Source of the DNA: Ectobacillus ponti
GTDB taxonomy: Bacteria; Bacillota; Bacilli; Bacillales; Bacillaceae_G
Direction of reading: 5' to 3'
Length of the DNA stretch: 64,000 nucleotides
Assembly (NCBI RefSeq): GCF_024294785.1
Contig: NZ_JANCLT010000002.1
Coordinates: forward strand, 248,001 to 312,000
The notes beneath the pieces were generated by a model, which saw nothing but the letters and a program-made list of their open reading frames with translations, was not told the origin of the DNA and did not search any database. Positions 34,723 to 42,880 of the stretch are shown one piece after another. Numbering within the stretch: position 1 is the first letter of the stretch; every line of letters begins with the position of its first letter. The position numbers were made by a program, and so were the translations under genes.

Positions 34723-34806
34723 AAAAAAAAGCATACACCCTTCCTGAAAAAAGCAAACAATGGTGGAAGCCATACCTCTAGACACGGAGGTAAGAAGGGT
34801 GTATGT
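34723..34806 (-). terminator. Long-range hairpin with a run of T on the minus strand
   Basis: CATACACCCTTC (34732-34743) pairs with GAAGGGTGTATG (34793-34804) over a 49-nt loop that itself contains CCATACCTC/GAGGTA. On the minus strand the stem is followed by CTTTTTTTTATG, a terminator-like tail. It is not the mbl terminator, which is at 35013. A short transcript ending here, or an attenuator ahead of tagF, would fit. No convincing gene lies in 34807-35012. Confidence 0.45.
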
Positions 34807-35012
34807 CCAAGTTAGGGGAAAGGCAATATGCAAGATTCGATCCACTTTTGAAGTGGAGCACGTTGCCCCATGTGTCGTATTCAATCATGATTATAAAGTA
34901 GTGCAGAGAAAAATGGAAATGGCAAATTTGGTATTTTTGGTGGGAATCCGGTCCATTTGCTCCATTTTTCTGGCTTTTTCTTTTATTTCCTTAATTCAAG
35001 ATATTTCTTCTC

Positions 35013-35043
35013 GAAAAAAGGCCGCCTCCCTGGGGAGACGGCT
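35013..35043 (-). terminator. Terminator after mbl
   Basis: The stem GCCGCCTCCC/GGGAGACGGC (35021-35030 with 35033-35042, one mismatch) is followed on the minus strand by CTTTTTTCG. It is eight bases after the mbl stop codon. Confidence 0.85.
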
Positions 35044-35050
35044 CTCATTC

Positions 35051-36052
35051 TTACAGCAGGCTGCGGCGCGGCAGCTTGTCGATGTTCTCAAGCATAATGC
35101 CTGTTCCGATTGCCACGCACTGCATTGGGTCTTCCGCGATCAGCACCGGCACGTGCAGCTCTTCTGCCAGCAGCATGTCGATGCCGTGCAGCAGCGCGCC
35201 TCCGCCGGTCAGGATGACGCCGCGGTCAATGATGTCCGCAGACAATTCAGGCGGCGTGCGCTCGAGCACACCCTTGGCAGCTTGTACAATAATAGAAGCG
35301 TTTTCCTTCAGCGCCTGCTGGATTTCTTCAGAACCGACTGTAATCGTACGCGGCAGGCCTGTTACCATGTCACGGCCGCGGATGTCGATTTCTTCCTTGC
35401 GTGCGCCTGGGAATACCGTTCCGACTTTAATCTTAATGTCCTCTGCTGTACGCTCACCGATGAGGAGCTTGTACGTGCGCTTGATGTAGCTGAGGATTTC
35501 GGCGTCGAACTTGTCGCCCGCCATTTTGATGGAGGAGGAGGTTACAATATCGCCCATGGAAAGCACTGCGATATCCGTTGTCCCTCCCCCAATGTCCACC
35601 ACCATGTTGCCGCTTGGCTGGAAGATGTCCATGCCTGCGCCGATGGCCGCAACCTTTGGCTCTTCTTCCAGATATACCTTCTTGCCGCCGGACTTCTCAG
35701 CCGCTTCACGGATTGCTTTCTGCTCCACGGATGTGATATTGGTTGGACAGCAGATCAGAATACGAGGCTTGGATAGGAATCCTTTTACATTTAATTTATT
35801 AATAAAATGCTTCAGCATTGCTTCAGTAATATCAAAGTCTGCGATAACCCCGTCTTTCAAAGGACGAATTGCAACAATATTGCCAGGCGTACGTCCCACC
35901 ATGCGTCTTGCTTCTTCCCCAACAGCCAAAACTCTTCCTGTATTACGGTCAATCGCTACGACAGACGGCTCATTCAATACAATACCTTTTCCTTTAACAT
36001 GAATCAAAACGTTGGCTGTGCCAAGGTCGATCCCGATATCTCTCGCAAACAT
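35051..36052 (-). CDS. mbl: MreB-family actin-like cell-shape protein Mbl
   Basis: About 333 residues, the normal MreB/Mbl length. It has the actin-like ATP-binding phosphate 1 motif DIGIDLGTANVLIHVKGKG, phosphate 2 VVDIGGGTTDIAVLSMG and the adenosine motif ILTGGGALLHGID. It guides the elongation machinery of the side wall. The ATG at 36052 is the family start; the frame extends to 36130 with unrelated residues. It follows spoIIID by 166 nt, the same order as in B. subtilis, which makes Mbl the better name than MreB or MreBH. Confidence 0.95.
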   Translation of the reverse strand: MFARDIGIDLGTANVLIHVKGKGIVLNEPSVVAIDRNTGRVLAVGEEARRMVGRTPGNIVAIRPLKDGVIADFDITEAMLKHFINKLNVKGFLSKPRILICCPTNITSVEQKAIREAAEKSGGKKVYLEEEPKVAAIGAGMDIFQPSGNMVVDIGGGTTDIAVLSMGDIVTSSSIKMAGDKFDAEILSYIKRTYKLLIGERTAEDIKIKVGTVFPGARKEEIDIRGRDMVTGLPRTITVGSEEIQQALKENASIIVQAAKGVLERTPPELSADIIDRGVILTGGGALLHGIDMLLAEELHVPVLIAEDPMQCVAIGTGIMLENIDKLPRRSLL

Positions 36053-36218
36053 TCCTGCCTTATCCTCCTTGGTAATGCCCCCTCGATAAGGGTCCCGAAT
36101 TCTTTTACACCTAATTTCTGATTTTATCATATATCGATCAGAAACGTAACTGATGTAAAAGGTTTTACAGTGAAAAAACTTTTACAGGAGAACAGAATGC
36201 TTGCCCGAGATGTCAGGT

Positions 36219-36491
36219 TTACTGACGGACGGTTTCCTCTGAATCTTCCTTGCGGTACTTCTGCTTCGTGGCTTCCCCTCCGCGCAGATGACGGATGGAC
36301 TTGTGATAATCGAGAATGTCCTTCACCTCATTGGCCAGCTCAGGATTAATTTCCGGCAGACGCTCCGTCAGATCCTTGTGGACCGTGCTTTTGGACACGC
36401 CGAACTCCTTCGCGATGACACGGACGGTCTTCTTGGTCTCCACGATATACTTACCAATCTTGATAGTTCTCTCTTTGATGTAATCGTGCAC
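36219..36491 (-). CDS. spoIIID: Sporulation transcription factor SpoIIID
   Basis: 90 residues. Almost every position up to residue 80 matches SpoIIID (HDYIKERTIKIGKYIVETKK, then TVRVIAKEFGVSKSTVHKDL as helix-turn-helix, SIRHLRGGEATK). It regulates mother-cell genes between sigma-E and sigma-K stages. The start is GTG at 36491, after GGGAGGCGAG; the frame runs on to 36614 but that part is not SpoIIID. Only the tail is variable. Confidence 0.97.
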   Translation of the reverse strand: MHDYIKERTIKIGKYIVETKKTVRVIAKEFGVSKSTVHKDLTERLPEINPELANEVKDILDYHKSIRHLRGGEATKQKYRKEDSEETVRQ

Positions 36492-36764
36492 ACTGCTCGC
36501 CTCCCTAAAATGGATGTGAGAAGTGTGAAATGAGACTCGCTGTTTGGGATCAGGCAAGTTCGCGTACTGTATGTCAAATCTGGGTGCTTTGCTATTTATA
36601 TTCAATTGATCCACGATTTCTCACCTCAAACACTCTCTTTGTTGGGTTTATACCATTGTATGGCCCGTATCTTACGTATATGCCACACATTGCCCAATTT
36701 TGCGGACTAAGCTGACAAAATTTACAGCTTTTTTTAAAAGGTTTGAGGCGGGTTTGTGGAATTT

Positions 36765-37199
36765 TTATAACGAGTGGTTTGTATCGTATACATCCCAAGC
36801 GGCAATGGCCCGGCCGAGCGCTTGATAGATGAGGCCCATATCCTGTTCGCCTGTTGCCGGGATGACAATATCTCCTTCATTTGTCGTTTTCACGATAACC
36901 TTGTATGTCGTAAGCTGGCTCAGATTGAGCCGGATGGCGTACAGGAAGCAGCAGACAGCGGCCACACCCGGGATGTACATGAGGCGCGGCCATGTGCCCG
37001 CCAGCAGCAGGTACGCGAACACCCCCAGGCCCAGCAGCCCGAAGACGCTGGCAATCATCCCCTTCTGCGGATCCGGCTTGTGGACCTTCTTCTCCACCGA
37101 GGTAAAATAATTGGCCGAATAAATTTTTCCGCCAGCCTCCAGCAGCCCCCATCGGATGGTGACTCCATCCCTTTGATACAGCGTTTCCTCTCTTGGCAC
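36765..37199 (-). CDS. Small membrane protein, DUF6232-like
   Basis: 144 residues. An N-terminal soluble part has a TIRWGLLEAGGKIYSANYFT segment, as in DUF6232-type proteins. Two membrane segments follow (about 50-67 and 72-88), then a C-terminal soluble part. GTG start at 37199 with GGGGGG seven bases upstream. Function unknown. The family assignment is from memory and tentative. The 36492-36764 gap before spoIIID holds the spoIIID promoter region and no gene. Confidence 0.7.
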   Translation of the reverse strand: MPREETLYQRDGVTIRWGLLEAGGKIYSANYFTSVEKKVHKPDPQKGMIASVFGLLGLGVFAYLLLAGTWPRLMYIPGVAAVCCFLYAIRLNLSQLTTYKVIVKTTNEGDIVIPATGEQDMGLIYQALGRAIAAWDVYDTNHSL

Positions 37200-37256
37200 C
37201 GTACATCCCCCCTGTCTTGATTATAGTACAGGAGGAGGCAGGGCATGTTCCTTTTT

Positions 37257-37400
37257 TCAATCGAGGCCCTCGTCGTAATGCTCTTCCTTCAAAAGCAGCT
37301 CGTAGGCCGAAATGTGGCGCCCTGTTTTCCAGAGAAGGGCTCCGACCGCAGCCAGGAAGCACAGGAATAAGCAAAGGAGAAAGATAACAAATACCGTCAT
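37257..37400 (-). CDS. 47-residue small membrane protein
   Basis: MTVFVIFLLCLFLCFLAAVG opens a single hydrophobic helix, then LWKTGRHISAYELLLKEEHY and an acidic end. ATG 37400 follows GGGGGCG by about five bases. It is on the same strand as the DUF6232-like gene and 57 nt upstream of it. It has one transmembrane segment with a short cytoplasmic tail; no family is recognised. The clear ribosome site and sensible topology argue that it is real. Confidence 0.6.
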   Translation of the reverse strand: MTVFVIFLLCLFLCFLAAVGALLWKTGRHISAYELLLKEEHYDEGLD

Positions 37401-37525
37401 ACCATCGCCCCCATTCTCTTTGTTGCTATATACTATGAAGAAATGGGCAAAGGGTGAGGCGCAGGATTTTGTGACTATGCTGCCGTATGTATCAAGCAGT
37501 CGCTATAGATTGGGAGGAAAGAAGA

Positions 37526-38050
37526 ATGAGCAGAAATGTTGTACTGTATATTGCCGCCAGCTTGGACGGCTATATCGCTGACCCGGAGGATTCTCTGGAC
37601 TGGCTGTTTCGGGTGGAAGGCGAGGGCGACAATGGATACGGCGCCTTTTATGAAACGGTGGATACGATTTTGCTTGGGAGAAGGACCTATGATTGGATTA
37701 TGGAAGCGGAACAAGGGCGGTTCCCTTACACAGGAAAGGAATGCTATGTCTTTTCCCGCACGCGGCAGGGCCGGAATGAGCACGTAACCTTCACTGATCG
37801 TGACGCGGCTTCCTTGGTCGCGCAGCTGCAGCAGCAGGACGGCGGCCGGATTTGGGTGGTCGGCGGCGGGGATCTGCTGCAGGACTTTCTGCGGGAGCAG
37901 CTTGTGGATGAGCTGATTTTGACAGTGGCGCCGGTGCTGCTTGGCAAGGGCATTCCGCTGTTTCAGCAGATGGATGTACAGACGGAGCTCCTTTTACAGG
38001 GAACGCGGCGCTTCGGGCAGTTTGTCGAGCTGCATTATACGCGGAAATAG
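37526..38050 (+). CDS. Dihydrofolate reductase-like protein (RibD C-terminal domain family)
   Basis: 174 residues. It has NVVLYIAASLDGYIADPEDS, LGRRTYDWIMEA, WVVGGGDLLQDFL and the C-terminal ILTVAPVLLGKGIPLFQ, the pattern of YyaP/YwjB-type reductases. They share the DHFR fold and probably bind NADPH, but substrates are mostly unknown. ATG at 37526 after GGGAGGA; a longer frame from 37487 is unlikely. It stands alone on the plus strand. A GC-rich hairpin (38059-38083) without a U-run follows the stop codon. Confidence 0.88.
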   Translation: MSRNVVLYIAASLDGYIADPEDSLDWLFRVEGEGDNGYGAFYETVDTILLGRRTYDWIMEAEQGRFPYTGKECYVFSRTRQGRNEHVTFTDRDAASLVAQLQQQDGGRIWVVGGGDLLQDFLREQLVDELILTVAPVLLGKGIPLFQQMDVQTELLLQGTRRFGQFVELHYTRK

Positions 38051-38090
38051 CATGGGAACCCCCGTCGGCCAGTCCGGCGGGGGATTCTGC

Positions 38091-38255
38091 AAATCAGAGG
38101 GGGCTTTTCTACAATGCAGAGGATTTTTCCTACAATTCAGAAGACCTTTCCTACAATTGGACACGATTCCTACAATTCAGAAAGCCTTTCCCACAATTCA
38201 GCACATCTTTCCTACAATTCAGAAGACATTTCCTACAATTCGCCGCCGCTTTCCC
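38091..38255. repeat. Degenerate 20-21-nt tandem repeats, locus A
   Basis: About eight units with consensus TTTCCTACAATTCAGAAGNC. Best preserved is TTTCCTACAATTCAG (units near 38126, 38207); others change to TTTCTACAATGCAG or TTCCTACAATTGG. There are no unique spacers of constant length, so this is not CRISPR. It fills the gap between two convergent genes (DHFR-like and spoIIQ). The same unit occurs at 46758-46970, also between convergent genes. Confidence 0.85.
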
Positions 38256-38261
38256 CCAAAT

Positions 38262-38306
38262 AAAAAAATCAGCCCCCCAAGCGTTATAGCGTTGGGAGAC
38301 TGATTG
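38262..38306 (-). terminator. Terminator after spoIIQ
   Basis: On the minus strand, AATCAG..CCCAACGC pairs with GCGTTGGG-like sequence and CTGATT, followed by TTTTTTT. The stem starts only nine bases after the spoIIQ stop codon. Confidence 0.8.
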
Positions 38307-38314
38307 GGGCTCAC

Positions 38315-39130
38315 TTAGTTTTGAGTAGACTCTTGCTTTTGTGTGCCAGTAGAGTCTTGGCTTTGAGAGTCAGTGGACTGCTCATCAGCAGCCTTCTTCT
38401 CTGATTTGTCGGAAGTCTGATCTTTTGCCTCTGTGCTGGCCGGCTTTGTAGAAGCATCTGCCTTGATGTCAGCCGCAGACTTGTCGAAGAACTTTTCAGG
38501 GTTCACAGCCACACCGTCTTTGCGGATTTCAAAGTGTACGTGTGTGCCAGCTTCCTTGTTCACTTCACTCAGGCCCGCTGTGCCGATGACTTGGCCTTGT
38601 GCGATGGAATCGCCCACTTCAACCTTCACGTCAGCCATGCTTTGGTAGAAGGAAACAACGCCGTTGCCGCTGTCAACCTTGACCACATAGCCAAGCAGCG
38701 CGTCTTTCTCGGCTTCTGTGACTGTACCGCTCAGAGCCGCTGTTACATCGAATGCTTTGCCATCCTTGGCAGCCAGGTCAATACCAGTGTTTGCAGAATA
38801 TGTGTTGTTATAGAATACGAGTGCTTGTTCTTGGTCTTCAGCTTTGGCATTGTCCTCGTAGAATTTCTTCTTCACGGAAACTTGGGCCGCATCAGCAGGC
38901 ATCTTGACTGTCTCAGTCAGGTTGGCTACCGGTGTTGCTTCCTTTTCATGCTGCGTCACCTTGCTGCCAGGCTTCTTGGCCGCTTGGTTTTGCGTGTCCT
39001 TCGTCGTCTGGTACCAAAGAGCTCCTGTCAGAATCACCGCTGCACAAACGATGTACAGGGTTGGGAATACCCAGCGCTTTTGGAATAAGCGCACAACTTT
39101 TTGAGATTGCTTTTTTTCTCCATCTCTCAT
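38315..39130 (-). CDS. spoIIQ: Stage II sporulation protein Q
   Basis: 271 residues. It has an N-terminal membrane segment (about 22-42), then a degenerate LytM/M23 domain (residues about 100-210) with GTVTEAEKDALLGYVVKVD and AGTHVHFEIRKDGVAVNPEKF. The first zinc ligand His is missing (NTYSANTGIDLAA), as in SpoIIQ, so it is structural. It forms the forespore half of the SpoIIQ-SpoIIIAH channel. The Ser/Thr/Gln/Lys-rich tail of about 55 residues is low complexity. ATG 39130 follows GAGGTGATG. Confidence 0.95.
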   Translation of the reverse strand: MRDGEKKQSQKVVRLFQKRWVFPTLYIVCAAVILTGALWYQTTKDTQNQAAKKPGSKVTQHEKEATPVANLTETVKMPADAAQVSVKKKFYEDNAKAEDQEQALVFYNNTYSANTGIDLAAKDGKAFDVTAALSGTVTEAEKDALLGYVVKVDSGNGVVSFYQSMADVKVEVGDSIAQGQVIGTAGLSEVNKEAGTHVHFEIRKDGVAVNPEKFFDKSAADIKADASTKPASTEAKDQTSDKSEKKAADEQSTDSQSQDSTGTQKQESTQN

Positions 39131-39256
39131 TGTATCATCACCTCAGCAATCATTCTGAACAGAATACGGACAAACTATACACAGCCTAACTGGTTATTTT
39201 TCGACATAACCAACATTTTATGCATATTTTTTTTGTAGAAATTTAAAAGAAACGGG

Positions 39257-39290
39257 CGAAACAGAAAAGCCGCAGCCCGCAGGCTGTAGC
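39257..39290 (-). terminator. Terminator after sinR
   Basis: AGCTACAGCC pairs with GGCTGCGGCT around a four-base loop on the minus strand and is followed by TTTCTGTTTC. It starts right at the sinR stop codon. Confidence 0.7.
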
Positions 39291-39291
39291 T

Positions 39292-39621
39292 TCATGCTGT
39301 TACATTCTGTTTCTTCCACTTATTAAACTCTAAAAACTGCCGGAATTCCTCAGTGGAAACACCGGAATCCATCGCCTCACGCAGCAATTCTGTCCAAGCC
39401 GCATCGAGGAGAACCTCCTCCTCTGCATTCTCCTGCACAAGGGCGCTGACCGGAACACGAAGCACACCGGAAAGCTTTGTCAAACAATCAATGGACGGGT
39501 TTGTCTGCAAATTGCGCTCAATGGAACTGATATATGATTTCGCAATTCCTGCACGTTCTGCCAATTCCGTCATCGTTAACCCGCGCTGGAGCCGCAGCTG
39601 TTTAATCCGTTCGCCAATCAT
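39292..39621 (-). CDS. sinR: Master biofilm repressor SinR
   Basis: 109 residues. The N-terminal XRE helix-turn-helix (MIGERIKQLRLQRGLTMTEL, AGIAKSYISSIERNLQTNPS) and the C-terminal oligomerisation and SinI-binding part (DAAWTELLREAMDSGVSTEE, FRQFLEFNKWK) both match B. subtilis SinR (111 residues). SinR represses matrix operons by binding GTTCTYT boxes. ATG 39621 follows AGGAGG. No sinI is adjacent; the only SinI-like gene here is at 21081. GTTCTCT (39724-39730), 103 bp upstream, could allow autoregulation. It follows no operon partner. Confidence 0.95.
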   Translation of the reverse strand: MIGERIKQLRLQRGLTMTELAERAGIAKSYISSIERNLQTNPSIDCLTKLSGVLRVPVSALVQENAEEEVLLDAAWTELLREAMDSGVSTEEFRQFLEFNKWKKQNVTA

Positions 39622-39723
39622 GAATATTCCTCCTATCCTGCAAATGTAACCGGGATATCGGTATAGCCGAAAAATTGTATTTAGTTTACATAAATCCGAT
39701 TATACGAATTGTTTTATAACTTT

Positions 39724-39730
39724 GTTCTCT
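39724..39730. promoter_or_regulatory. SinR-box-like heptamer upstream of sinR
   Basis: GTTCTCT fits GTTCTYT. It lies about 25 bp upstream of a TATAAT-type -10 (39696-39701, minus strand) that could serve sinR. Single heptamers are common by chance. Confidence 0.35.
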
Positions 39731-39869
39731 ATTGTAGCAAGAACTCCCCCTGTTTGTTAAGTAGGCGGCCTTTCTTTATACAAAAAAATTTATTATGATG
39801 CTCTTACGATATTTTCATAATGCTCCTTCCCTTTGCAAATAATGAAACAAATGGAAGGAGGCGGACATC

Positions 39870-41429
39870 ATGCAGGAGTTTAAGGAAAGAGAAAAACAAG
39901 AACAGACCATTTCTTCTCCTCTGAGCGAGAGCTTGTATGAAAATCTGCGCCGCATTCGGACCGTTTTCCAGACAAGCCACGACGTAGTGATCCGGGAGCT
40001 GCGGATCGGTGAGGATAAAAACATCCCGATTGTCATTGTCTATACAGACGGGCTGGCCAGCTCCCAATCCGTGAGCGGGTTCATCCTGGACGCGCTCCTG
40101 GTGCATACGCCAAAGGTGGAGGGCGTGCACAATCCGGAAAAGCTGTTCGAGCTCATGTCGACATCCATTCTGGCAGGCGGCGAGGTGAAGCCGCTGTCCG
40201 ATTTTGAAAAGCTGTATTTGGCTGTGCTCGCCGGGGAGACGGTCGTGCTGCTGGATGGCTGCGCCAAGGCGCTGATGGTATCCACACGCGGCTGGAAGGA
40301 CCGGGGCGTGCAGGAACCCACTGTCCAAACCGTTATCCGCGGCCCCCGCGAAGCCTTTTCTGAATCGCTGCGGACCAATACAGCGCTCGTCCGCCGGCGA
40401 GTCAAGGATGAAAATCTGCACTGCGAGCAGCAGGCTATCGGCCGGATCACGAAAACCGATATTGCCGTGATGTATATTGAAGGAATCGCCAATGAGAAGA
40501 TTGTGAAGGAGCTGTTTGAACGGCTGGAACGGATTGATACGGACGGCATTCTGGAAAGCGGCTATATTGAGGAATTTATTCAGGACAGTTACCTGACGCC
40601 GTTTCCTCTCACTTATAATACAGAACGGCCCGATGTGGTGGCTGGCGGCCTGCTGGAGGGGCGTGTTGCCATTCTGGTGGACGGCACACCGTTTGCCCTG
40701 CTGGTTCCCGTCCTGTTCGGCCAGTTCTTCCAATCTGCGGAGGATTATTACCAGCGTTCTATGATTGCGACCGCAATCCGGCTGCTGCGGTATGTCTGCT
40801 TCTTCATCGCCCTGCTGGCGCCATCCTTATATATTGCGGCAACTACGTTCCACCAGGAGATGCTGCCGACACAGCTGCTCATCAGCCTCGCTTCCCAGCG
40901 CGAAGGCATCCCGTTCCCGGCCTTTGTGGAGGCTTTAATTATGGAGCTGACCTTTGAAATTCTGCGCGAGGCCGGAATCCGCATGCCGCGCCCGATGGGT
41001 CAGGCCATCTCCATCGTGGGCGCGCTCGTAGTCGGACAAGCAGCCGTAGAAGCAGGGTTCGTATCAGCGGCAATGGTAATCGTCGTGTCCATCACAGCGA
41101 TTTCCACCTTCGTATTTCCATCCTATGAGATGGCGATCCCCATCCGGGTCCTGCGCTTCCTGATGATGCTGCTGGCTGCTTCCTTTGGCTTGTTCGGCAT
41201 TACCATGGGGCTGCTCGGGATGGTTCTTCACCTTTGCTCGCTGCGGTCCTTCGGCGCCCCATATATGGCGCCTTTCAGCCCGATCCGGCTTGCCGGCCAA
41301 AAGGATATGATTTTCCGTCTGCCCCACTGGAGTCTCCGCAAACGGCCAGCTATGATTTCAAAGGAAAATCCGGTGCGGGATGCCACACCGGCTCCCGCAC
41401 CGCCGCGCCCGGAAGGAGAACAATCATGA
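39870..41429 (+). CDS. gerA: Germinant receptor A subunit (GerA family)
   Basis: 519 residues. It has the soluble N-terminal half of GerA-type proteins (YTDGLASSQSVSGFILDALL, LLDGCAKALMVSTRGWKDRG), then FPLTYNTERPDVVAGGLLEG, and four to five membrane segments between about 300 and 460 with MRIPRPMGQA-like RMPRPMGQAISIVGALVVGQ. It is part of the spore inner-membrane receptor for nutrients. ATG 39870 follows GGAAGGAGG. First gene of a five-gene operon. Which of GerA, GerB, GerK or others it equals cannot be said. Confidence 0.95.
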   Translation: MQEFKEREKQEQTISSPLSESLYENLRRIRTVFQTSHDVVIRELRIGEDKNIPIVIVYTDGLASSQSVSGFILDALLVHTPKVEGVHNPEKLFELMSTSILAGGEVKPLSDFEKLYLAVLAGETVVLLDGCAKALMVSTRGWKDRGVQEPTVQTVIRGPREAFSESLRTNTALVRRRVKDENLHCEQQAIGRITKTDIAVMYIEGIANEKIVKELFERLERIDTDGILESGYIEEFIQDSYLTPFPLTYNTERPDVVAGGLLEGRVAILVDGTPFALLVPVLFGQFFQSAEDYYQRSMIATAIRLLRYVCFFIALLAPSLYIAATTFHQEMLPTQLLISLASQREGIPFPAFVEALIMELTFEILREAGIRMPRPMGQAISIVGALVVGQAAVEAGFVSAAMVIVVSITAISTFVFPSYEMAIPIRVLRFLMMLLAASFGLFGITMGLLGMVLHLCSLRSFGAPYMAPFSPIRLAGQKDMIFRLPHWSLRKRPAMISKENPVRDATPAPAPPRPEGEQS

Positions 41430-42628
41430 TCAGAAAGCTGCTTGTCGTCCTGACATCGCTTGTATTGCTCGTGCCGCTGACAGGCTGCTGGAACCGGCGG
41501 GAGCTGAATGAACTGGCCATCGCAGTTGGGCTGGCCATCGATAAGGTGGGGGACAACCGATATTTGGTGAGTGTACAGGTGGTGGACCCGGGAGAGGTCG
41601 GTTCGCGCCAAGGCGGTTCGGGACGGGCGCCTGTCACAGTCTATCAGCAGGAGTCCGACACTGTGTTCGAAGCATTGCGGAAAATTACGATGATTTCCCC
41701 GCGGAAAATTTATCTCTCGCACCTGCGGATTGTTGTAATTGGTGAGTCGGTGGCAAGAGAAGGAATCGCCAAGTCAGTTGAGTTCCTTTCACGGGACCAC
41801 GAAGTCCGCACTGACTTTTTCCTCATCCTGGCCCATAACGTGCCGGCCAATATGATTTTGAAGTTTGTCAGCCCGATTGAGAAAATCCCGGCGCAGAAGC
41901 TGTACAAGTCATTAGAGGTGGCGGAAAAAGTCTGGGCCCCTGCCCATACCGTACAGCTGGATGATTTGATCTCCAGCATGATGAGCGACGGGAAGGCGCC
42001 CGTTTTGACAGTTGTGAAATATACAGGCGATCAGAAAATAGGACAAACAAAGGCGAACGTGGAGCGCACAAAGATGGCAGCGCACCTGAAATATACCAAC
42101 TTGGCGGTTTTGCGAGGCGATAAGCTTGTCGGGTGGCTGGATGAGAAGCAAAGCAAGGGGCTCAGCTACTTGGACGGCAAGGTGCAGAATACCGTCGGCA
42201 GCTTCAACTGCCCGAAAGGCGGATCCATTGCCGGCGAGATCTACAATGCAGTACCAAAGATTCAGGCGCGCTTCCGTAATGGGAAGCCTTACATCGTAGT
42301 GCACAACAAGATAGAAGTGAATGTGGGTGAAGTCAGATGCAATGTGGATCTGACAGATGTGAAGCAAATACGGGACCTGGCGGGGATGGCAGCCAAGTCA
42401 AATGAGGACATCCTCAATGCTTCCATCAAGCAGGCCCAAAAGCTGCAGGCCGACATTTTCGGCTTCGGGGAATATATTCACCGCGCAAACCCGAAGGCTT
42501 GGCACAAGCTCAAGAAGGACTGGAATACAAAGGGCTTTCCGGAGCTTCCGGTGTATGTCAAATCAGATGCAAAAATCCGGCGCACCGGCACAACTGGAAA
42601 TTCATACATCAGTGACGTAAAGGAGTAG
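41426..42628 (+). CDS. gerC: Germinant receptor C subunit, lipoprotein (Ger(x)C family)
   Basis: About 400 residues. Signal peptide with lipobox LTGCWNRRELNEL (lipidated Cys near residue 21), then ERxxxxSLA-type receptor C domains; QVVDPGEVGSRQGGSGRAPV and HLRIVVIGESVAREG are typical. Anchored on the outer face of the spore inner membrane, it completes the A-B-C receptor. The true start is ATG 41426, overlapping the gerA stop codon (ATGA), with GGAAGGAG upstream; the frame extends far into gerA but that part is a shadow. Confidence 0.94.
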   Translation: MIRKLLVVLTSLVLLVPLTGCWNRRELNELAIAVGLAIDKVGDNRYLVSVQVVDPGEVGSRQGGSGRAPVTVYQQESDTVFEALRKITMISPRKIYLSHLRIVVIGESVAREGIAKSVEFLSRDHEVRTDFFLILAHNVPANMILKFVSPIEKIPAQKLYKSLEVAEKVWAPAHTVQLDDLISSMMSDGKAPVLTVVKYTGDQKIGQTKANVERTKMAAHLKYTNLAVLRGDKLVGWLDEKQSKGLSYLDGKVQNTVGSFNCPKGGSIAGEIYNAVPKIQARFRNGKPYIVVHNKIEVNVGEVRCNVDLTDVKQIRDLAGMAAKSNEDILNASIKQAQKLQADIFGFGEYIHRANPKAWHKLKKDWNTKGFPELPVYVKSDAKIRRTGTTGNSYISDVKE

Positions 42629-42634
42629 AGACCT

Positions 42635-42880
42635 ATGGCTTCCGTGCTCGGCATTCTATCGCTGGCCCTCCTGTTCATCGTGTATGAAGCGCCCCGCCTG
42701 CGGAAGCAAAGCATGCGGGAGCTGCGGGGCTTCTATATCGCTCTTGGCATTTCGGTTGTGTTCAGCATTTTGTACGTGCTCGGGGTTCCCATTCCCAACC
42801 CGGTTGATGGTCTGATTGCCATCTTTGAACCAGTGGCCGGCTGGGTAAACAATGTGCTCGGAGTAGAGAGGGATTCGTGA
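42635..42880 (+). CDS. Small two-helix germination protein (D-subunit-like)
   Basis: 81 residues with two membrane segments (about 3-18 and 30-48) and the conserved-looking VPIPNPVDGLIAIFEPVAGW. Small two-helix D subunits encoded in gerA-type operons are known to tune receptor function; this one has the right size and place. RBS AAAGGAG before ATG 42635; the stop codon overlaps the next start (TGATG). Confidence 0.8.
   Translation: MASVLGILSLALLFIVYEAPRLRKQSMRELRGFYIALGISVVFSILYVLGVPIPNPVDGLIAIFEPVAGWVNNVLGVERDS

Noticed and set aside
34760-35776. 338-codon plus-strand open frame
   Set aside because: Runs antisense through mbl; no ribosome site or family features.
38091-38255. CRISPR array (also considered for 46758-46970 and 48121-48183)
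   Set aside because: Units are 20-21 nt directly abutting and degenerate, with no unique spacers of constant length and no cas genes.
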